64,000 bases of DNA from Telopea speciosissima (GCF_018873765.1 NC_057926.1:38114946-38178945); one strand, 5' to 3'; shown: positions 11,919 through 24,461, numbered from the stretch's first letter. Notes: a model not told the origin generated them from the sequence alone. Numbers and translations are program-made.

Positions 11919-14900
11919 TTGTCTGTGTCACGGTGTCTGCTATCGTTACCCAATTTTCATGTTCACAGGATAAGAAGGTATGGGAGAGCGGTTGTCACAC
12001 TATCTCTGCAACTTATCAATATCAATAAAATTAGAGCTCAATTCAGCCCAAATGTCTCTTCCTCAATCAAAAGACAGTTGAAGGACTTTTTTCAAATCAC
12101 CCCAACTTCATCACTGGATACATACCTGGGCATTCCTTTTATAAGTGGGAAGATCTCTAAAACTCATTGTTCTACCTTAACCGCCAGAGTCTCCAGCAAA
12201 CTTCAACATTGGAAGTCTCAATTCCCAAGTCCGGCAGGTAAAATTGTTCTCATTCAATCCACTCTTTCCGCAATGCATCTCTATACTATGTCATGCTTCA
12301 AAATTCCTTCGGCTGTTCATAAATCTCTAGACTCTATTAGTAGAGATTTCTTCTGGTCCAATGGAACTTCTAAAATGACTTCAACTATCTCTTGGAATTC
12401 TATATGCCTCCCTAAAAGATTCGGTGGATTGAATGTCAAACTCTCAGCTCAAATGAATCTTGCCCCTTTAGCAAAAAAAGGATGGGAACTACTTAATCCT
12501 TCTTCTTTCTGGGGTAAGTTGATGAAACAAAAGTACTTTCCCTCTACCAATATCCTTGAGGCCACTTGCCCATCTTCGGCTTCTTGGGGTTAGAAATCGG
12601 TGTGTTCATCTAGAGATCTCCTTAGAAAAGGGCTTTTCCACAGGGTCGGTAATGGTTCAACCATTAACCCTTGGCATGACTTCTGGATCCCTGAGAGTCC
12701 TCCACCCGCTGCCCCTTATCCTTTACTAAGAGATGCCCCAATTACGGCTGCGGAGTTCATCGATCCCAGTTCTCGTTCTTGGAATAGAGAGAAGGTGTTC
12801 TTTTGGTGGCCCCCAGACATGGCTTTTAGAATTTTAGCTATACCAATTCCCATCTTCCCCTCTCCTGATAAAATCATTTGGGCTGCAACTGCTAATGGTT
12901 GTTTCACAATTGCTTCGGCTTATAGTATTGCCATCAAGGGTCTTGTTTACAATCTGGAGACTACTTGGCTGAAAGTTTGGCACCTTCCTACTGTTCCCAA
13001 AGTTCAGCATTTGATATGGAAGATCCTACATCAAAGACTTCCCCTACCAGACCTGCTTATAAGAAGGGGTGTCAATGTTAACCCGATCTGCCCCTTGTGT
13101 CAATCTCAAGATCAGTCCACCAATCATCTCTTTTTAGAGTGTCCGATTATTCAGCATTTGTGGCATCATTCTGGTTTGTAGCATCAGCTTAGTGACCAGC
13201 AGTTCACAAATATCATCCTTTTCTTCATCAAGAATCTGCACATGAGAAACCGTGACAGTATTATCAGAATGGCCTACTTCTGCAACATCATCTGGCATAT
13301 TTGGGTTGGTTATTGGGATTTCATTTTTAGGAACCAATCCTTCAAGCATGATATTATTCTCAAGAGAGCTATAAATGGGGCAAAGGATCACTGTAGGTGC
13401 AGCGGACGGAGGGTCATTGGCGTGCACCCGGGGGAAAGAAGGAAAATGGAAAATTAGAGTCGCCACCTAGATTTAGGGTCTAGGACCCATGAATGGTGCC
13501 CCTCCTTTGCAAAAGGGATGCTAAATTAACTCCAATGACTCAATGGATGGTCTGCCCCAGATCTCTGGGTAAGTGTCAAGTTACGGGCTGGGAAGGTGTT
13601 AGGCACCCAGCAACCGCCCGGCTGACGGTCGATCTTCCTATACCAAACTTTGTTGTGTACTATTGTGTTATACATATTATACACCTAACTAAACTAATTT
13701 TTTTTGAAGATTTTTTATTATCTTGATTGAAATTTATGAACTTAATTAGGCTAATTAAGATTAATGTTTTAATCCTAATTATTATCACTAGGCTAGATGA
13801 TTATGTACATTATGCATCTTAGTTAAGCTAATTAATGGATTTTACCTAAATTAGACAGCCTAACTCTATGGTCAAAAACATGGTTGACTATAAAAAGGAA
13901 AACCAAGTTTAATTATATCATGGAGAAGGACAATCATTGATAAGCAAAACAGTTCATAGGTCAAAATAGCCAAAAGTACGAAAATGCCACTGAAGGGCCA
14001 AAATATGTACAAAGGCATGAAATCATATTTAAATGCTGTAAATAAGCAAAACATGATTAAATAATATTAACATCATGCATTTGGATCATCAAAAGCGTGC
14101 TAAGGAAATGTGGGGTGGTAAAAATTACCAAAATACCCCTATTATGCAAACATGCAGAAAATGCATGATAATTCATGAAAATGCTGGCTTATGCTTAAAA
14201 CATGTTTATTAAAGTTAAAACATGCTGCAAAAGTAGCAGGAGCCTTTCTGGGGTCCTAATTAAGGTTTGGTTGCAAAATGACCAAAATGCCCCTTAGGCA
14301 AAATGGTAAAGTGTCAAAAAGACATTTAGAATCATTGTAGGCATCGAAAGTGATGTTAAACATCCTAAAATGACTGAACACACCAAATGATATTTCAAGA
14401 ATGATAGTTTGGGCCCGTATTTAGTAAATTATCAAAATGCCCCTGGAGGGCGAAAATGACTTTTTATGCATATTTATCAAGCATGATGGTCATGTATGCA
14501 TATGAAAACATCCTAAAACATTCTAAAACAACATGTCATGCATAAAAACATTTTTTCTGATTTTCCAGGATTTTTCATTATAATTAGAAAAATGACATTT
14601 ATATCCCTAAATGAGGTGGGGAACACATATAAAAAGGATCAAACATGCATGACAGTGCATAATAATTCCATAAAATCAAGAATGATGAAATATGCATCCT
14701 ATTATTTTTTTGTAAATTTTTATGCATTTATACTATTTTTAATATTTTCTGCAATGCTGAAAAAGAAGGAAAAACAAAGAAAAATACAAAATCCCCATCA
14801 CAGATCCGAATTGGATCAAACCAGAGCCCATTCCTACTAATCAAAGCATCATCTTTAACATGGTCACACTAACTTTGTCCAAATACCCACCCACATGATC

Positions 14901-16968
14901 AGGTTTTACGAAATCCAAAATCCTTCACAGGGGCAAAAAATGTCACAAAAACAATGATTTGGAGCTTGAGAAAATTAACGAATATCAAACATAGTGATAA
15001 GCATCATCCCTGAAAATTTCATAATTTTATCACTCTTGTATTTTTTTTAACATTTTTATAACTGACAAACAACCTTTGTTGTAAAGAAAATCAAAACAAA
15101 TGCTTAAAAATAAGTAAAAAATATGGGAAAATACCTTGAAGCATGGAAGTGCCTAGGCTCAGGTTGAGTAACCTTTTGTGACCTTAAATAGTTGCCGGAA
15201 ACCTCCAAAAGCCGCTCCGAATGTGGTTGCTCCAAATGGCAAGAGTGGTGAAGAAGGGGTATTTACGGAATTTTATATCAGTAATGAAGCATAACCTATG
15301 GATGAGAAAACCATGGTTGGAAAGAGGGGATCAAGGACTGTGTGAAGGTAATTTTTCACTAATTTTTCTCCATTCCTAGACATTCCAAATGGCCTCCTAT
15401 TTATAAGAGAAAATCTGTTCGAGGAAAGGTCTCAAAGACAATTGGGGCCTTAATGGCTGGGGATAAGGTGAGTGATGGGCTCGCTGGGTTTGCGTGTGCT
15501 TAGGCCTGCTGGGCAGCCTAGGCCGGTGCAGCCTTACCCTGGCTCAGGCAAGTGGGAATGGGGCCATGTCTGACTCAGCCTAAATGGTGGGGGCTTGTCC
15601 CCTGCCGACAGTCCAGCTGGGTCGGGTCAGGCCGGGTTCATACGGTCGGGTCAATCCGGTCTGACTCGGGTTTGTCAACTTTTTATTTTATTTTTCTCTC
15701 TTTCTTAAAGATTCCATTTTAAAGGTCCACATTCAAATATTGATATCTCCTAATCCATGTGGCCGATTTTGACGCGCCACATATTGCCGCGAAGGTCTCA
15801 ACCCGTAATTTCCATCCGTGTGGCAGATATGGCTGGATTTTGCCTAAAAATGGCACGGATATAGAGGAAAACACATAAATGGTGTTTCACACTGATCAAG
15901 GTCCAAATGATACCAAAATTACATGAAATTTTACGTGTAAGCACAATATGACCAAATAAAGTTATCCAAATGATTTCAAGTCACATCGGGTGGCTCGGGT
16001 ACCAAGAACCATACCAGGGGTAAAACGGTCATTTTCACAAAAGTTACCCGATTTGGCCTAAACTTTACGTGAAAGCTTAATATGATCAAATGAGGTCATC
16101 CAAAGTATTTTGGACTAAATCGGGTGGTCCAGATATCGATAACCGTGCCAAGGGTAAAAAGGTCATTTTCATGAAAGGTGTTGGATTTGGGTGAAACTTC
16201 AAATGTGAACTTAAAATGGTTAAATACGGCTTTGTTAAGGGTTTAGGCTCTATTTGGGACAGTTTGTTTACAAAAAGTGGGGTAGGGGTAATTTAGTAAT
16301 TCTTGTCATTCAGTCACCACACGAGTTACGTCCTTGACCATCATTGCCAAGACACACTTCCAAGGTGTCAAAATGTGGTGTCTACAATCACATTCCTTTT
16401 TTTCGTAGTAGTGAACAGCGAACTTCTAGACTTATTAGGTGGATTCCTCCTCCAGCTCTCTTTGTCAAGTTCAATGTCGACGGCGCAAGCAAGGGGAACC
16501 CTGGTAGGGCAGGTATTGGTGGAGTTTATCGAAGCTCAGAAGCATCTTTCATCTGCTGTTTCGCTATTGGCATTGGGTGGAATTTTGCGCTTGTAGCTGA
16601 GGCACTAGCAGTTCAAAACGCCATCACCTTGGCTCTCTCCTTAAACATTCAGCATTTGATCATTGAGAGTGACAACCTTCTTGTGATCAACATCCTCAAC
16701 AAGGTCACTGTTGCATTACCATGGCGGATTGCGTCTATCCTAGCAGATTGCTCCCGCCTCGCTCTTATGTTTGAAGATATTCATTTCAAGCACACCCTCA
16801 GAGAAGGCAACACTGTGGTAGACTGTTTAGCTTCTTTTGGGGCCTCTACACAGGATCATTTTGTTTGGCATCACTCCTCACCCCACTATTTAAATCTTCT
16901 TCTGTACTCTGACTACTCTGGAACATTGTTCCAACGCTAATAAAGTCTCTTTACCTAAAAAACAAAAA
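11919..16968 (+). mobile_element. L1-type LINE, 5'-truncated, split by a solo LTR
   Basis: The left part (11919-13391) encodes the C-terminal side of a LINE ORF2: the SLDTYLGIPF and GGLNVK blocks, and the zf-RVT region with WHLPTVPKVQHLIWK and CPLCQSQDQSTNHLFLECP. The right part (16387-16940) encodes the RNase H domain with FNVDGASKGNPG and the acidic residues E/D of that fold (ESDN, DCLASF). The two parts join in frame across the inserted LTR (...AINGAKD then HIPFFRS...). A stop near 12594 and another at 13182 break the frame. The polymerase active-site region is absent, as expected of a 5'-truncated copy. The 3' end has AATAAA-like sequence and an A-rich tail ending about 16968. Confidence 0.88.
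13392..16386 (-). mobile_element. Solo long LTR (Ty3/gypsy-like) inserted in the LINE
   Basis: The element is bounded by TGTAGG and TCTACA and flanked by perfect 5-bp duplications ATCAC (13387-13391 and 16387-16391). On the minus strand it starts TGTAGACACCACATTTTGAC, a start common in plant gypsy LTRs of the Tat/Ogre type, and it includes GTGGCGACTCTAATTTTCC near its far end. Length is 2995 bp with no retrotransposon protein recognisable inside. A solo LTR from recombination is the simplest reading; a non-autonomous element is an alternative. Strand is inferred from the LTR start motif. Confidence 0.75.
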
Positions 16969-17622
16969 CCAGTGTCTCTGCATGAGCTGTTGATCTCTGC
17001 TCTGGTAGTCAGTTTAACTTCTCAACTTTCATAGATAAAAGAGAGCATGGGTTTCCATTTCCTTCTTCATGAAAAAGCTGCATGCAAACCAACACGTGTC
17101 CAATATTCCCATCTTCCACGTTTAATGGCGCACGTGATTTGTGGAATGCGACCCCCACCGCACCCCACTTCTAGTGGGCCCCACGTAGACTCATATTGTC
17201 ATGTGACTAAACCTTATCTTACGCTCTCTCACATCTCTACGTCGGTGAGGTTTCGGTGTGCATGTCATGCGGGACAGAAACAACTCCCACTTTTAAAGGA
17301 GGGTCGAGTGTGAGTACTTCCTATGGCTCTCACTCACGGGTGCTTTCGCACGTTCTTATACTTGGTATAATACCGATTTTGTCCTCCATCTTGCAACAGA
17401 AAGATTGAAGAGAGTGAAGGGTAATTTTGGTACAAAAATATTGGAAAGTGGTAAGCAAACTCTTTAGAAGGATTTTTTGTTTTTTTTTGTTTTTTTTTTC
17501 TAGGATCCAAAACCAAGGAAGATTGGAATAGAAAGCCTCCCTTTCTCATAAGGATCCAAGGTAAGATGTCCTCTTTCTCTTACATACAGTTTTTTTTTGG
17601 GGGGGATTAAAAAAACAAATTT

Positions 17623-17694
17623 AGGGCCCAACCGGGTTCGAACCGGTGACCTCTTGATCTGCAGTCAAATGCTCTACCACTGAGCTATGGACCC
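17623..17694 (-). tRNA. tRNA-Cys (GCA)
   Basis: The minus strand folds as a 72-nt cloverleaf. The acceptor arm is GGGTCCA paired with TGGGCCC, with discriminator T. The D arm contains AGCTCAGTGGTAGAGC, the anticodon loop is CTGCAGA with anticodon GCA, and the T arm is CCGGTTCGAACCCGG. No CCA is encoded and no intron is present. A T-run on the minus strand just downstream (about 17610-17616) would terminate Pol III. The sequence is the nuclear plant type rather than the plastid one. Confidence 0.96.
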
Positions 17695-18440
17695 TTATTT
17701 ATGAAAATGGGATTGGCACATGTACTGATTCTTACTTTTTTTTTTTTTTTTTTTGGATGAGTGTAGTGATGCTTACTTAAGAAGTAAATAATAGGATAAA
17801 ACGTTTACCAAAAAAAAATTAAATATGAGGGAGAAAGAACGTCATTCGGTCGCATTAGACATGCCATCCCTATGCATTGACTGACACAGGGACGTGTGAA
17901 ATGATCACTGCATTTTTGGTCATTTTTAGGGTTCCAAGGGGTGTGGCAGTCATTTTGCACCACCCTGTGTCAGGGTGTAAGAGCAGCGTACGTTGTGCGA
18001 CCATGTGGCATTCTCTTTCCCAAAAATATAAATAAATTGTAATTTTAGAGCATATATGTAGCATTCATGAGTCCTACGAATATTATATGTAATATATTTA
18101 TCATGCATTCATATTCATGCATGGGTGACAGAAAAGTTTAATTGCAACTTGAAATTAAACAAGTAAATTATAATACAAGTCATGAGACCATTTGAATCTA
18201 CAAATTAAAAATAAAGAATTGAAATAGATAAAGGAAGGGTTTGGAGGGGATGAATCAGAATTTGAGGCGCTTATGTTGGAACTGAGAGTGAGACATTGCA
18301 CCTGAGTAAATTCTACTAAATTTATATATTATACTTCTTTCCTATAATGGTTTTTAATTGATCCCTTATCTCAGGTCACAATGATGCCAATCCAGCAGAA
18401 AAACAAGACCACAGCCTCTCTCTCTCTCTCATATATATAT

Positions 18441-18609
18441 GGAAAACAGTTTTCTATCTGGGAGTGTGGCCTACACTAGCACTCCCATGTGTCTATTTCT
18501 CTCCTCTTTAAAATAAAGGGGCAAAAGATGTTTTTACATATGGGGAGGAGAGAGATAGACTCATGAGAGTGCTGGTGTAGGCCACACTCCCGGACATAGT
18601 TCTTTTTCC
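18441..18609. repeat. Foldback MITE, family GGGAGTGTGGCCTACAC, copy 1
   Basis: The two arms are inverted repeats of about 65 bp: GGGAGTGTGGCCTACACTAG near the left and its complement near the right, each continuing into a CTCTCTCCTC block. A second copy lies at 26677-26842. No clear target duplication was seen. Confidence 0.75.
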
Positions 18610-18646
18610 CCTCATTTATACATACTATAATGTATAGTGGGTCATA

Positions 18647-19258
18647 CCAAAACTTAAGAAGAATTCAGAAGATCGGTGCTTGATATTGGTGGAGGAAGAG
18701 TAGTGACAGCAACCACACAATCTATGGAGCGTATTGTGCAATGGGAGCCTCCACAACCGAATTGGATTAAAGTGAGTTGTGATGCTTCTTTAAAGCACAA
18801 TTCTGATTCAGGTGGTTGGGGTTTGATCTTTAGAAATCATCCCGGTGAGGTTATGCGTGCTGTTTCTATGCCTTCTCATTTTCATACTGCTGTTGAGGGT
18901 GAAGGTTTGGCAATACAGTCAGCATTATTGGATGGGATTTTTGAAGATTAGCGTTGTTTGGTGGTGGAATCAGACCAACAGGCTGTTGTGAATTATCTAC
19001 ATCACAGTGATGTCTCTCCTCCTTTAACTCTTAAGTCTGTTTTGGATGATATTCATCATTTATCATCGTATATTACTGGTTATATTTTTCTCTTTTATTT
19101 CAAGGGAGCAAAATAGCATGGTTGACTCCCTGGCAAGGAAGGCACTGTCAGTTGTGCGTACGATAGTTTGGCCTGTTTCCGATCCATGGAATATGGTCCA
19201 TCCATGTGTAATACACGATAGTATCAATAAATCTGTTACTTCCTACCAAAAGAAAAAA
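18647..19258 (+). mobile_element. Short 5'-truncated LINE with perfect 17-bp target duplication
   Basis: It encodes only the RNase H end of an L1-type ORF2 (WIKVSCDASLK, GWGLIFRNHPG, then VVESDQQAVV, and later NSMVDSLARKA). An in-frame stop at about 18949 and a frame change near 19100 disable it. The 3' end reads AATAAATCTGTTACTTCCTACC plus an A-rich tail. Flanks ATGTATAGTGGGTCATA (18630-18646 and 19259-19275) match perfectly, the hallmark of target-primed reverse transcription and of a fairly recent insertion. Confidence 0.9.
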
Positions 19259-19457
19259 ATGTATAGTGGGTCATATGATCCTATATCACTTCTACATGCA
19301 ATGTTGGACTTGGCAAGGGCAAGGGACGAGGTATTCGTGAACCGGTGAAAGTCTTAGAACAAATATCACGGAAGCCTTAGAACAAATATCAAGGAGGTCT
19401 TAGTTACGAACCATCTGAAATACTAAAAAAAGAAGATTCTTCATATGGGTATAGTTC

Positions 19458-19582
19458 ATTAGTTTGGATCCTCTAAACCGCGCAATAATCGCCTTACCCC
19501 TGCCTGAGTGGGTGTAAGGCGGTCATTGCATGCAGCCTTGTGTCTGTGCAGCACGACGCTAGTCGTTGAGGATCTGGATCCA
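19458..19582. repeat. Foldback MITE, GGATCCTCT family, short copy
   Basis: An inverted repeat is centred on the TAATCGCCTTACCCC/GGTGTAAGGCGGTCATT hairpin, with GATCCTC/GAGGATC at the ends. Flanking octamers ATAGTTCA (about 19450-19457 and 19583-19590) may be the target duplication. It is related to the hairpin at 22830-23005. Confidence 0.55.
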
Positions 19583-20446
19583 TAGTTCACCCGAAAACCT
19601 GCTAGGGTGCGCCCCATTGTTTTAACATTAAATGTCTTGTATGTTCTTCAATCACCTAACTTAATTATCTTCCATTAATAAAGAAGTTATATCTATTTGT
19701 ACTCTCCATAAATTATTTCCCAACCACAACTTCTAAACTAGAATGTGTCACTTGTTACACCAAAGGCATCTTCTTCTTCTTCTTCTTCTTCTTCTTCTCA
19801 CCTCTGTTGTTCTTAGAATCTTTGAAAAATAAGGATCGATGATCAAGACATGAAGAGATAAGACAATGAATTGATTCTGGAATGGACACTACTAGAGATG
19901 CAATGCATGGAATTGCTATGGATGATTTTAGTGAGCAGGGTGCATGAATTCAGTTAGATTCTAACACTCATCATTATCGATTAAATCACTCGATCCCCAT
20001 ACGAGAATTTGCAGTGACAAATAGTTTGTAAATTAATGAAGAAGAAGAAGATGGTTTGTAACAAATATATTACTTTTACTTTTTAAAGGGATTTTCTTAT
20101 TAATTAATGGTTAAAGGTATCAAATAATTGTAACATTACTTTTTACCCTTTCAGTGTAACACTTTTTTTTTCCTGTTCTGTTCTGATGAGGACTGTATAT
20201 CTTATCATTTTTTCACATGAGTATGCGAAAAATATGCAAAACAATGACAACTTTTGATAATAACATACGGATAAGTCACTTTCAATTTATTTTGAAAATC
20301 TAATTTTACCCTTGAGTTAAAGAACTCATGGGAATATGACAAGGTCAATGTCAAGTTTTAACATAGCAATCGATGTGTTAGTTAGACAGTCCCTTATCAA
20401 GAAAAAACATATTACTATGTGTGAACAAAAACATATGACCGCTTAG

Positions 20447-22768
20447 AATGACATTTTTATAGAGGAAATACTTCCAAAGCAGGGATTTCGATCTAGATGG
20501 ATGAATATGGTCCTGTCATGCATTAAATTTGTCCAATACAAGCTTCTTACCAATGGGACAGCTTGTGGCTCAATATTTCCCTCACGAGGGATAAGGCAAG
20601 GAGACCCTATCTCTCGGGCTATATTTATTTTATGCTCCCAAGCGTTGAGCTCCTTTATCTCCAAATCCGAGGAGAGTAATCTCATTAAGGGCATCAAGGT
20701 TCGTAGCCAATCTCCCTCTATTTCTTATTTGATGTTTGTCGATGATTGCATCTTCTTTTCAGAGCTTAAATTTAAAAGAAGTGAATCACCTCAAATCATT
20801 CTTGGAGACATATTGTACAGCAAGTGGGCAAGCCATAAGCTTGAAGAAATCCTCATTGACATTCAGCCACAATACTCCATCCAAGTTCAAGAGATGATTC
20901 TCCAAGATTTAAAAATCCCATACAATGATGGTCCATCCAAGTAGCTTGGCCTCCCTACGGAGTTTGGCACCTCATCAAAAGCCCAAGTCTTCATATTTCA
21001 ATGATAAAATCTCTGATCAGTTCCAAAAGTGGAAGTTCCGCTTACTCTCTCATGCTGGCAAAGAGATATTGCTTAAATCTGTGGCATTTTCAATGGCCAA
21101 CTTTGAAAGTTCACACTTTAAACTTCCAAAGTCCCTACACACCTAGATTCGATAATCATCATCCAAAATCTTTTGGGAACAAGTCAAACAAGATGCAAAG
21201 ATTCACTAGATTTCCTGAGTTAGGATTTGCCAATCAAAGGAAAAAAGAGGTCTTGGATTTAAAGACGTAGCTCTCCATAACTCCGCTCTCCTCTCCAAAG
21301 TGGCATGGTGCCTATGGAGCCAACCGAACACCTTGCAGGCCAAATTTATCAAAACTATATATTTTCCCAATTCGGACTTCATGGAAGCACCTATAGGGCA
21401 CCAACCCTCTTGGACTTGGGGCAGCTTGTTGGGAGGAAGAAAGATTCTAGCTGAAGGCCTCATACGGAAAATTGAATCAGGTAAATCTGTGAACATTTGG
21501 GGCGACAAATGGATCCCCACATTAAAAGAATTCAAGCTTCACTCCCTTAAACTGGCCAACTATAACCTTGCAAAGGTTTCTGATCTCATCAACCAAGTCC
21601 ATAGAATCTGGAATGAAGACCTTCTACATTCACTCCTTCACCCATCAGAAGTTCAAGGAATCTTATCTATCCAACTTAGTATCTTCCCTGTGGACGACTA
21701 TCAATATTAGGGTGCTGCTAAAAATGACATGTTCTTTGTCAAAACAACTTATCATATGCTATCCAACAAGGCCATGGTTTCCAACCATACTTCACCATCC
21801 TCATCAAATTCCTCTTCATTAGAGCCAAGCTAGTTCACGAATCGATGTGAAAGCGTATATGGAGCTACAAAACTCTTCAAAAATAAGGAATTTTCTTTTG
21901 GAGGGCATGTGCGAAAGAACTAGCTTCGGGCGAAGCTCTTAATCACAGGCATATCCCTATTGATCCAGCTTGTCAAAGATGTGGAGCCATTTCTGAAACA
22001 ACCGACCACATCATTTTAGGTTGCTCCTTTGGTCAGGCAGTCTGGTTTACTTGCAATGTCTCATATGTAGCTCCCGATGTTTCGTAACCAAAGCTTCATA
22101 TCTAGTTAAAGAGTTGGGACTCATATCAGGTTGATTTGAAAGCTAGGTACAAGGAGATCTGTGGTTTATGCTCATTCCTATATATATTAGCACATCTGGC
22201 TTGCGGAAAGAAAAAAAAAACAATATGGTTTTCAAGAGGGAGAATTGGTCCCCCATTAAAGTTGCTTTAGCTGCACAAAGAGCTCACTCAGAGTATGTCT
22301 AGGCTATTTTCACAACCTCATCTCCTCTAATGATATGTCCATCTTCTTAGGTTCACAGATGGCACCCCCTTCCTGTCGGGACCATTACAGTAAACTGTGA
22401 TGCAGCCTTCCCTTCCACCACAATTCAGAGAGGTATCAGATTTTTAGCTCGTGACTATGAAGGATCATGCGATTCACACTTCTATACTACATGTTATTTC
22501 TGAGTGCAAACAAGTAAAGATGGAAGTTTTCCACATTGTTCGGGATATTTGAGATATTATTCCCCCTTTTGTTGTAGTTTCTTTTCACCATGTTATCAAG
22601 GAATGCAATTTGATTGATGATTCCCTATCCTAGAAGGCCCCATGGTTGTCGCACATGATGCTTTGGCCACACTCTATTCCTTGGCTCTAAAACATGTGTC
22701 TAGACTAGAGGATGCCTCGGGCTTGTATCAAAACCCTTCTGAATAAATTTGTACCTAACCAAAAAAAA
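20447..22768 (+). mobile_element. Degenerate L1-type LINE fragment
   Basis: It reads RSRWMNMVLSCI, RQGDPIS and the reverse-transcriptase active site as YLMFVDDCIFF (about 20730). This is followed by the HAGKEILLKSV block, the AKFIKTIYFPNSDF and WGDKWIP blocks (21300-21710), a zf-RVT piece CQRCGAISETTDHIILGC (about 21970-22030), and a worn RNase H piece with TVNCDAAFP (about 22390). Many stops and frameshifts separate them. The 3' end TTTGTACCTAACC plus A-run (about 22750-22768) is LINE-like. No target duplication was found. Confidence 0.8.
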
Positions 22769-22829
22769 TTCTAGACTAATCGAAGGGTGTTTTGGTAATT
22801 GCACTACTCAAGCCATCTTCATTCAATTT

Positions 22830-23005
22830 GGATCCTCTATTGCCGAGCTGCCCGACAGGACCATGCTGCCTAGACATGGTGAGGCATGCAATGACTGCCT
22901 TATCCTTCCCCGAACACCTAACCCGAGTAAGGGTAAGGCGATCATTACGCACCTCACCATGTCTGGGCAGCACGGTCCTGCCTCGCAGCTCGGTAGTAGA
23001 GGATC
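22830..23005. repeat. Foldback MITE, GGATCCTCT family, long copy
   Basis: Two arms of about 80 bp are nearly perfect inverted repeats: GATCCTCTATTGCCGAGCTG on the left against the complement of CAGCTCGGTAGTAGAGGATC on the right, both continuing through CAGACATGGTGAGG. A transcript would form a long hairpin. It sits about 420 bp upstream of the TPR-gene start codon. Confidence 0.8.
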
Positions 23006-23220
23006 TGAATCACATGCACTCAGGTACAAAAAAAAAAAAGGTCCTTTATGGGTCCTTCCTATACCTAAACTCCACGTTGCAATAATCACATCTTTCTCTC
23101 TCTTTCACGGTCTCTTCGTGACGCGTGGAAAGTGCAAAGTCTTTAAAGAAGAGGAGACTAGAGGGGGGAGTCCAAAGAAAACACAGTAACACTCCACCTG
23201 GACACAAAAAGCCGTCCCCA

Positions 23221-23345
23221 CCGGTATCGCCTCATGCACTCTCACGTGTACTACTTCACACGCGTCAACCACTCCAACGCCGTCACCCTATCTAACGGCG
23301 CCATCACAGCCCTGTAATGGGCTATATAAAGCATGACCTTTCAAA
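23221..23345 (+). promoter_or_regulatory. Core promoter of the TPR-family gene
   Basis: A TATA box, CTATATAAA, lies at 23322-23330, about 100 bp before the ATG. Upstream are a G-box core CACGTG (23243-23248) and an ACGCGTCAAC element (about 23259-23268) that contains the complement of a W-box TTGAC. These suggest bZIP/bHLH and WRKY input, but the functional role is inference. Confidence 0.6.
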
Positions 23346-23427
23346 CACGAACACTAGGAAGTTCCAGCACTTCTGGTGAGTTCCACTTCCACTGACTTTT
23401 CTGTTCTCTCTTTTTTTCTTATCAGCA

Positions 23428-24461
23428 ATGAAAGCTACTCTTATCAGGACCGGTTCGTCACCGGTTCAAGCCTCCCTGATCCCCGGTTCACCGAAGGTTT
23501 CTTTCTCCGCTTCAGGCATTGATTCCGTTACGTCTGCACTGTTCTCCGGCGCTAACAAGAAGTCGTCGTCGCCGCCGTTGCATTTGGAGATCAAGGACAA
23601 AAGGACTATCCGGCGAGCGATGTCGGAATCTGACGTGGCATGTCCAATGAAGAAAGACTCCGGCAGGTTTTCTAAGTTATCTGGCGCCGGATCTCGGTCT
23701 TTTCCGGCGAATATTCTTGAAGAAGAGGAGGAAGAGATCTGCTATGGTGACGTGGATGACTGTGGTAGGTCGTGGAACGTATTTGTGACGGAAGATTTGG
23801 ATTCCGTTGGTGGTGGTACAGGCAAAGGAAAAAAGATCGGCGGCGACGGCGGTAGTAGTGGTGGTGCCGATCAGAGGAAAATCGGTGCTTATTATCAAAA
23901 GATGTTAAAAACTAACCCTGGAGATCCACTTCTTTTAAGGAATTACGGACAGTTCTTACATCAGGTACTAGGAATTCCAATAATTCGATCATAAATCCAT
24001 CAATCTTAATCCAAGTTCACGAAGTCTCTGCTTTCGACTTCAGATTTCGTTTTTTTTTTCTTTGTATTGATGTTTGATTTCTCTGTTTAATAGGTGGAGA
24101 AAGATGCAGTGAGAGCTGAAGAATACTATGGAAGAGCCATTTTAGCGAGTCCAGGAGACGGTGAAGTGTTATCTCTGTACGGGAAATTGATTTGGGAAAC
24201 CCAAAAAAATGAAACCAGAGCCAACAGTTATTTCGAACAAGCTGTTCAAGCCTCCCCTAACGACTGGTACGAAAATTCACTCAATACGAATGAAGAAGAT
24301 AATTTGCCGTTTTTTGGTTTGGATTTTAAAGTTTTTTGGGGTTTTCAAATGTTGATTGCAGCTTTGTGATGGGATCGTATGCACACTTCCTATGGGATGC
24401 AGAGAAAGACGATAAAGGTGAAGAAGTAAGCACAGCTGCTGTTTTGGTGGAGGCCTTCTGA
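23428..24461 (+). CDS. TPR-like superfamily protein, 269 aa, 3 exons
   Basis: Exons 23428-23964, 24094-24266 and 24362-24461 join in frame (810 bases with TGA stop) through GT-AG introns of 129 and 95 bp. Start MKATLIRTGSSPVQASLIPG and the RRAMSESDV block match the N-terminus of a plant family of tetratricopeptide-like proteins related to several Arabidopsis TPR genes. An acidic run EEEEEE (about residue 98) and a glycine-rich linker precede two TPR-like helical pairs: GAYYQKMLKTNPGDPLLLRNYG and RAEEYYGRAILASPGDGEVLSLYG, then ANSYFEQAVQASPND and SYAHFLWDAE. No signal peptide was seen. Partners are unknown; family proteins are thought to act as soluble scaffolds. The C-terminal tail STAAVLVEAF is unlike the acidic family ending, so a GTAAGC right after GEE could be an unused donor. 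Confidence 0.88.

Noticed and set aside
17623..17694. Plastid DNA insertion carrying trnC
   Set aside because: The acceptor and arms fit the nuclear tRNA-Cys; the flanks show no plastid sequence.
20447..22768. Target duplication for the LINE at 20.4-22.8 kb
   Set aside because: No direct repeat longer than chance was found next to its A-rich tail and its 5' break.
22776..23189. Open frames on both strands over the foldback at 22830-23005
   Set aside because: They arise from the inverted-repeat symmetry of the MITE.
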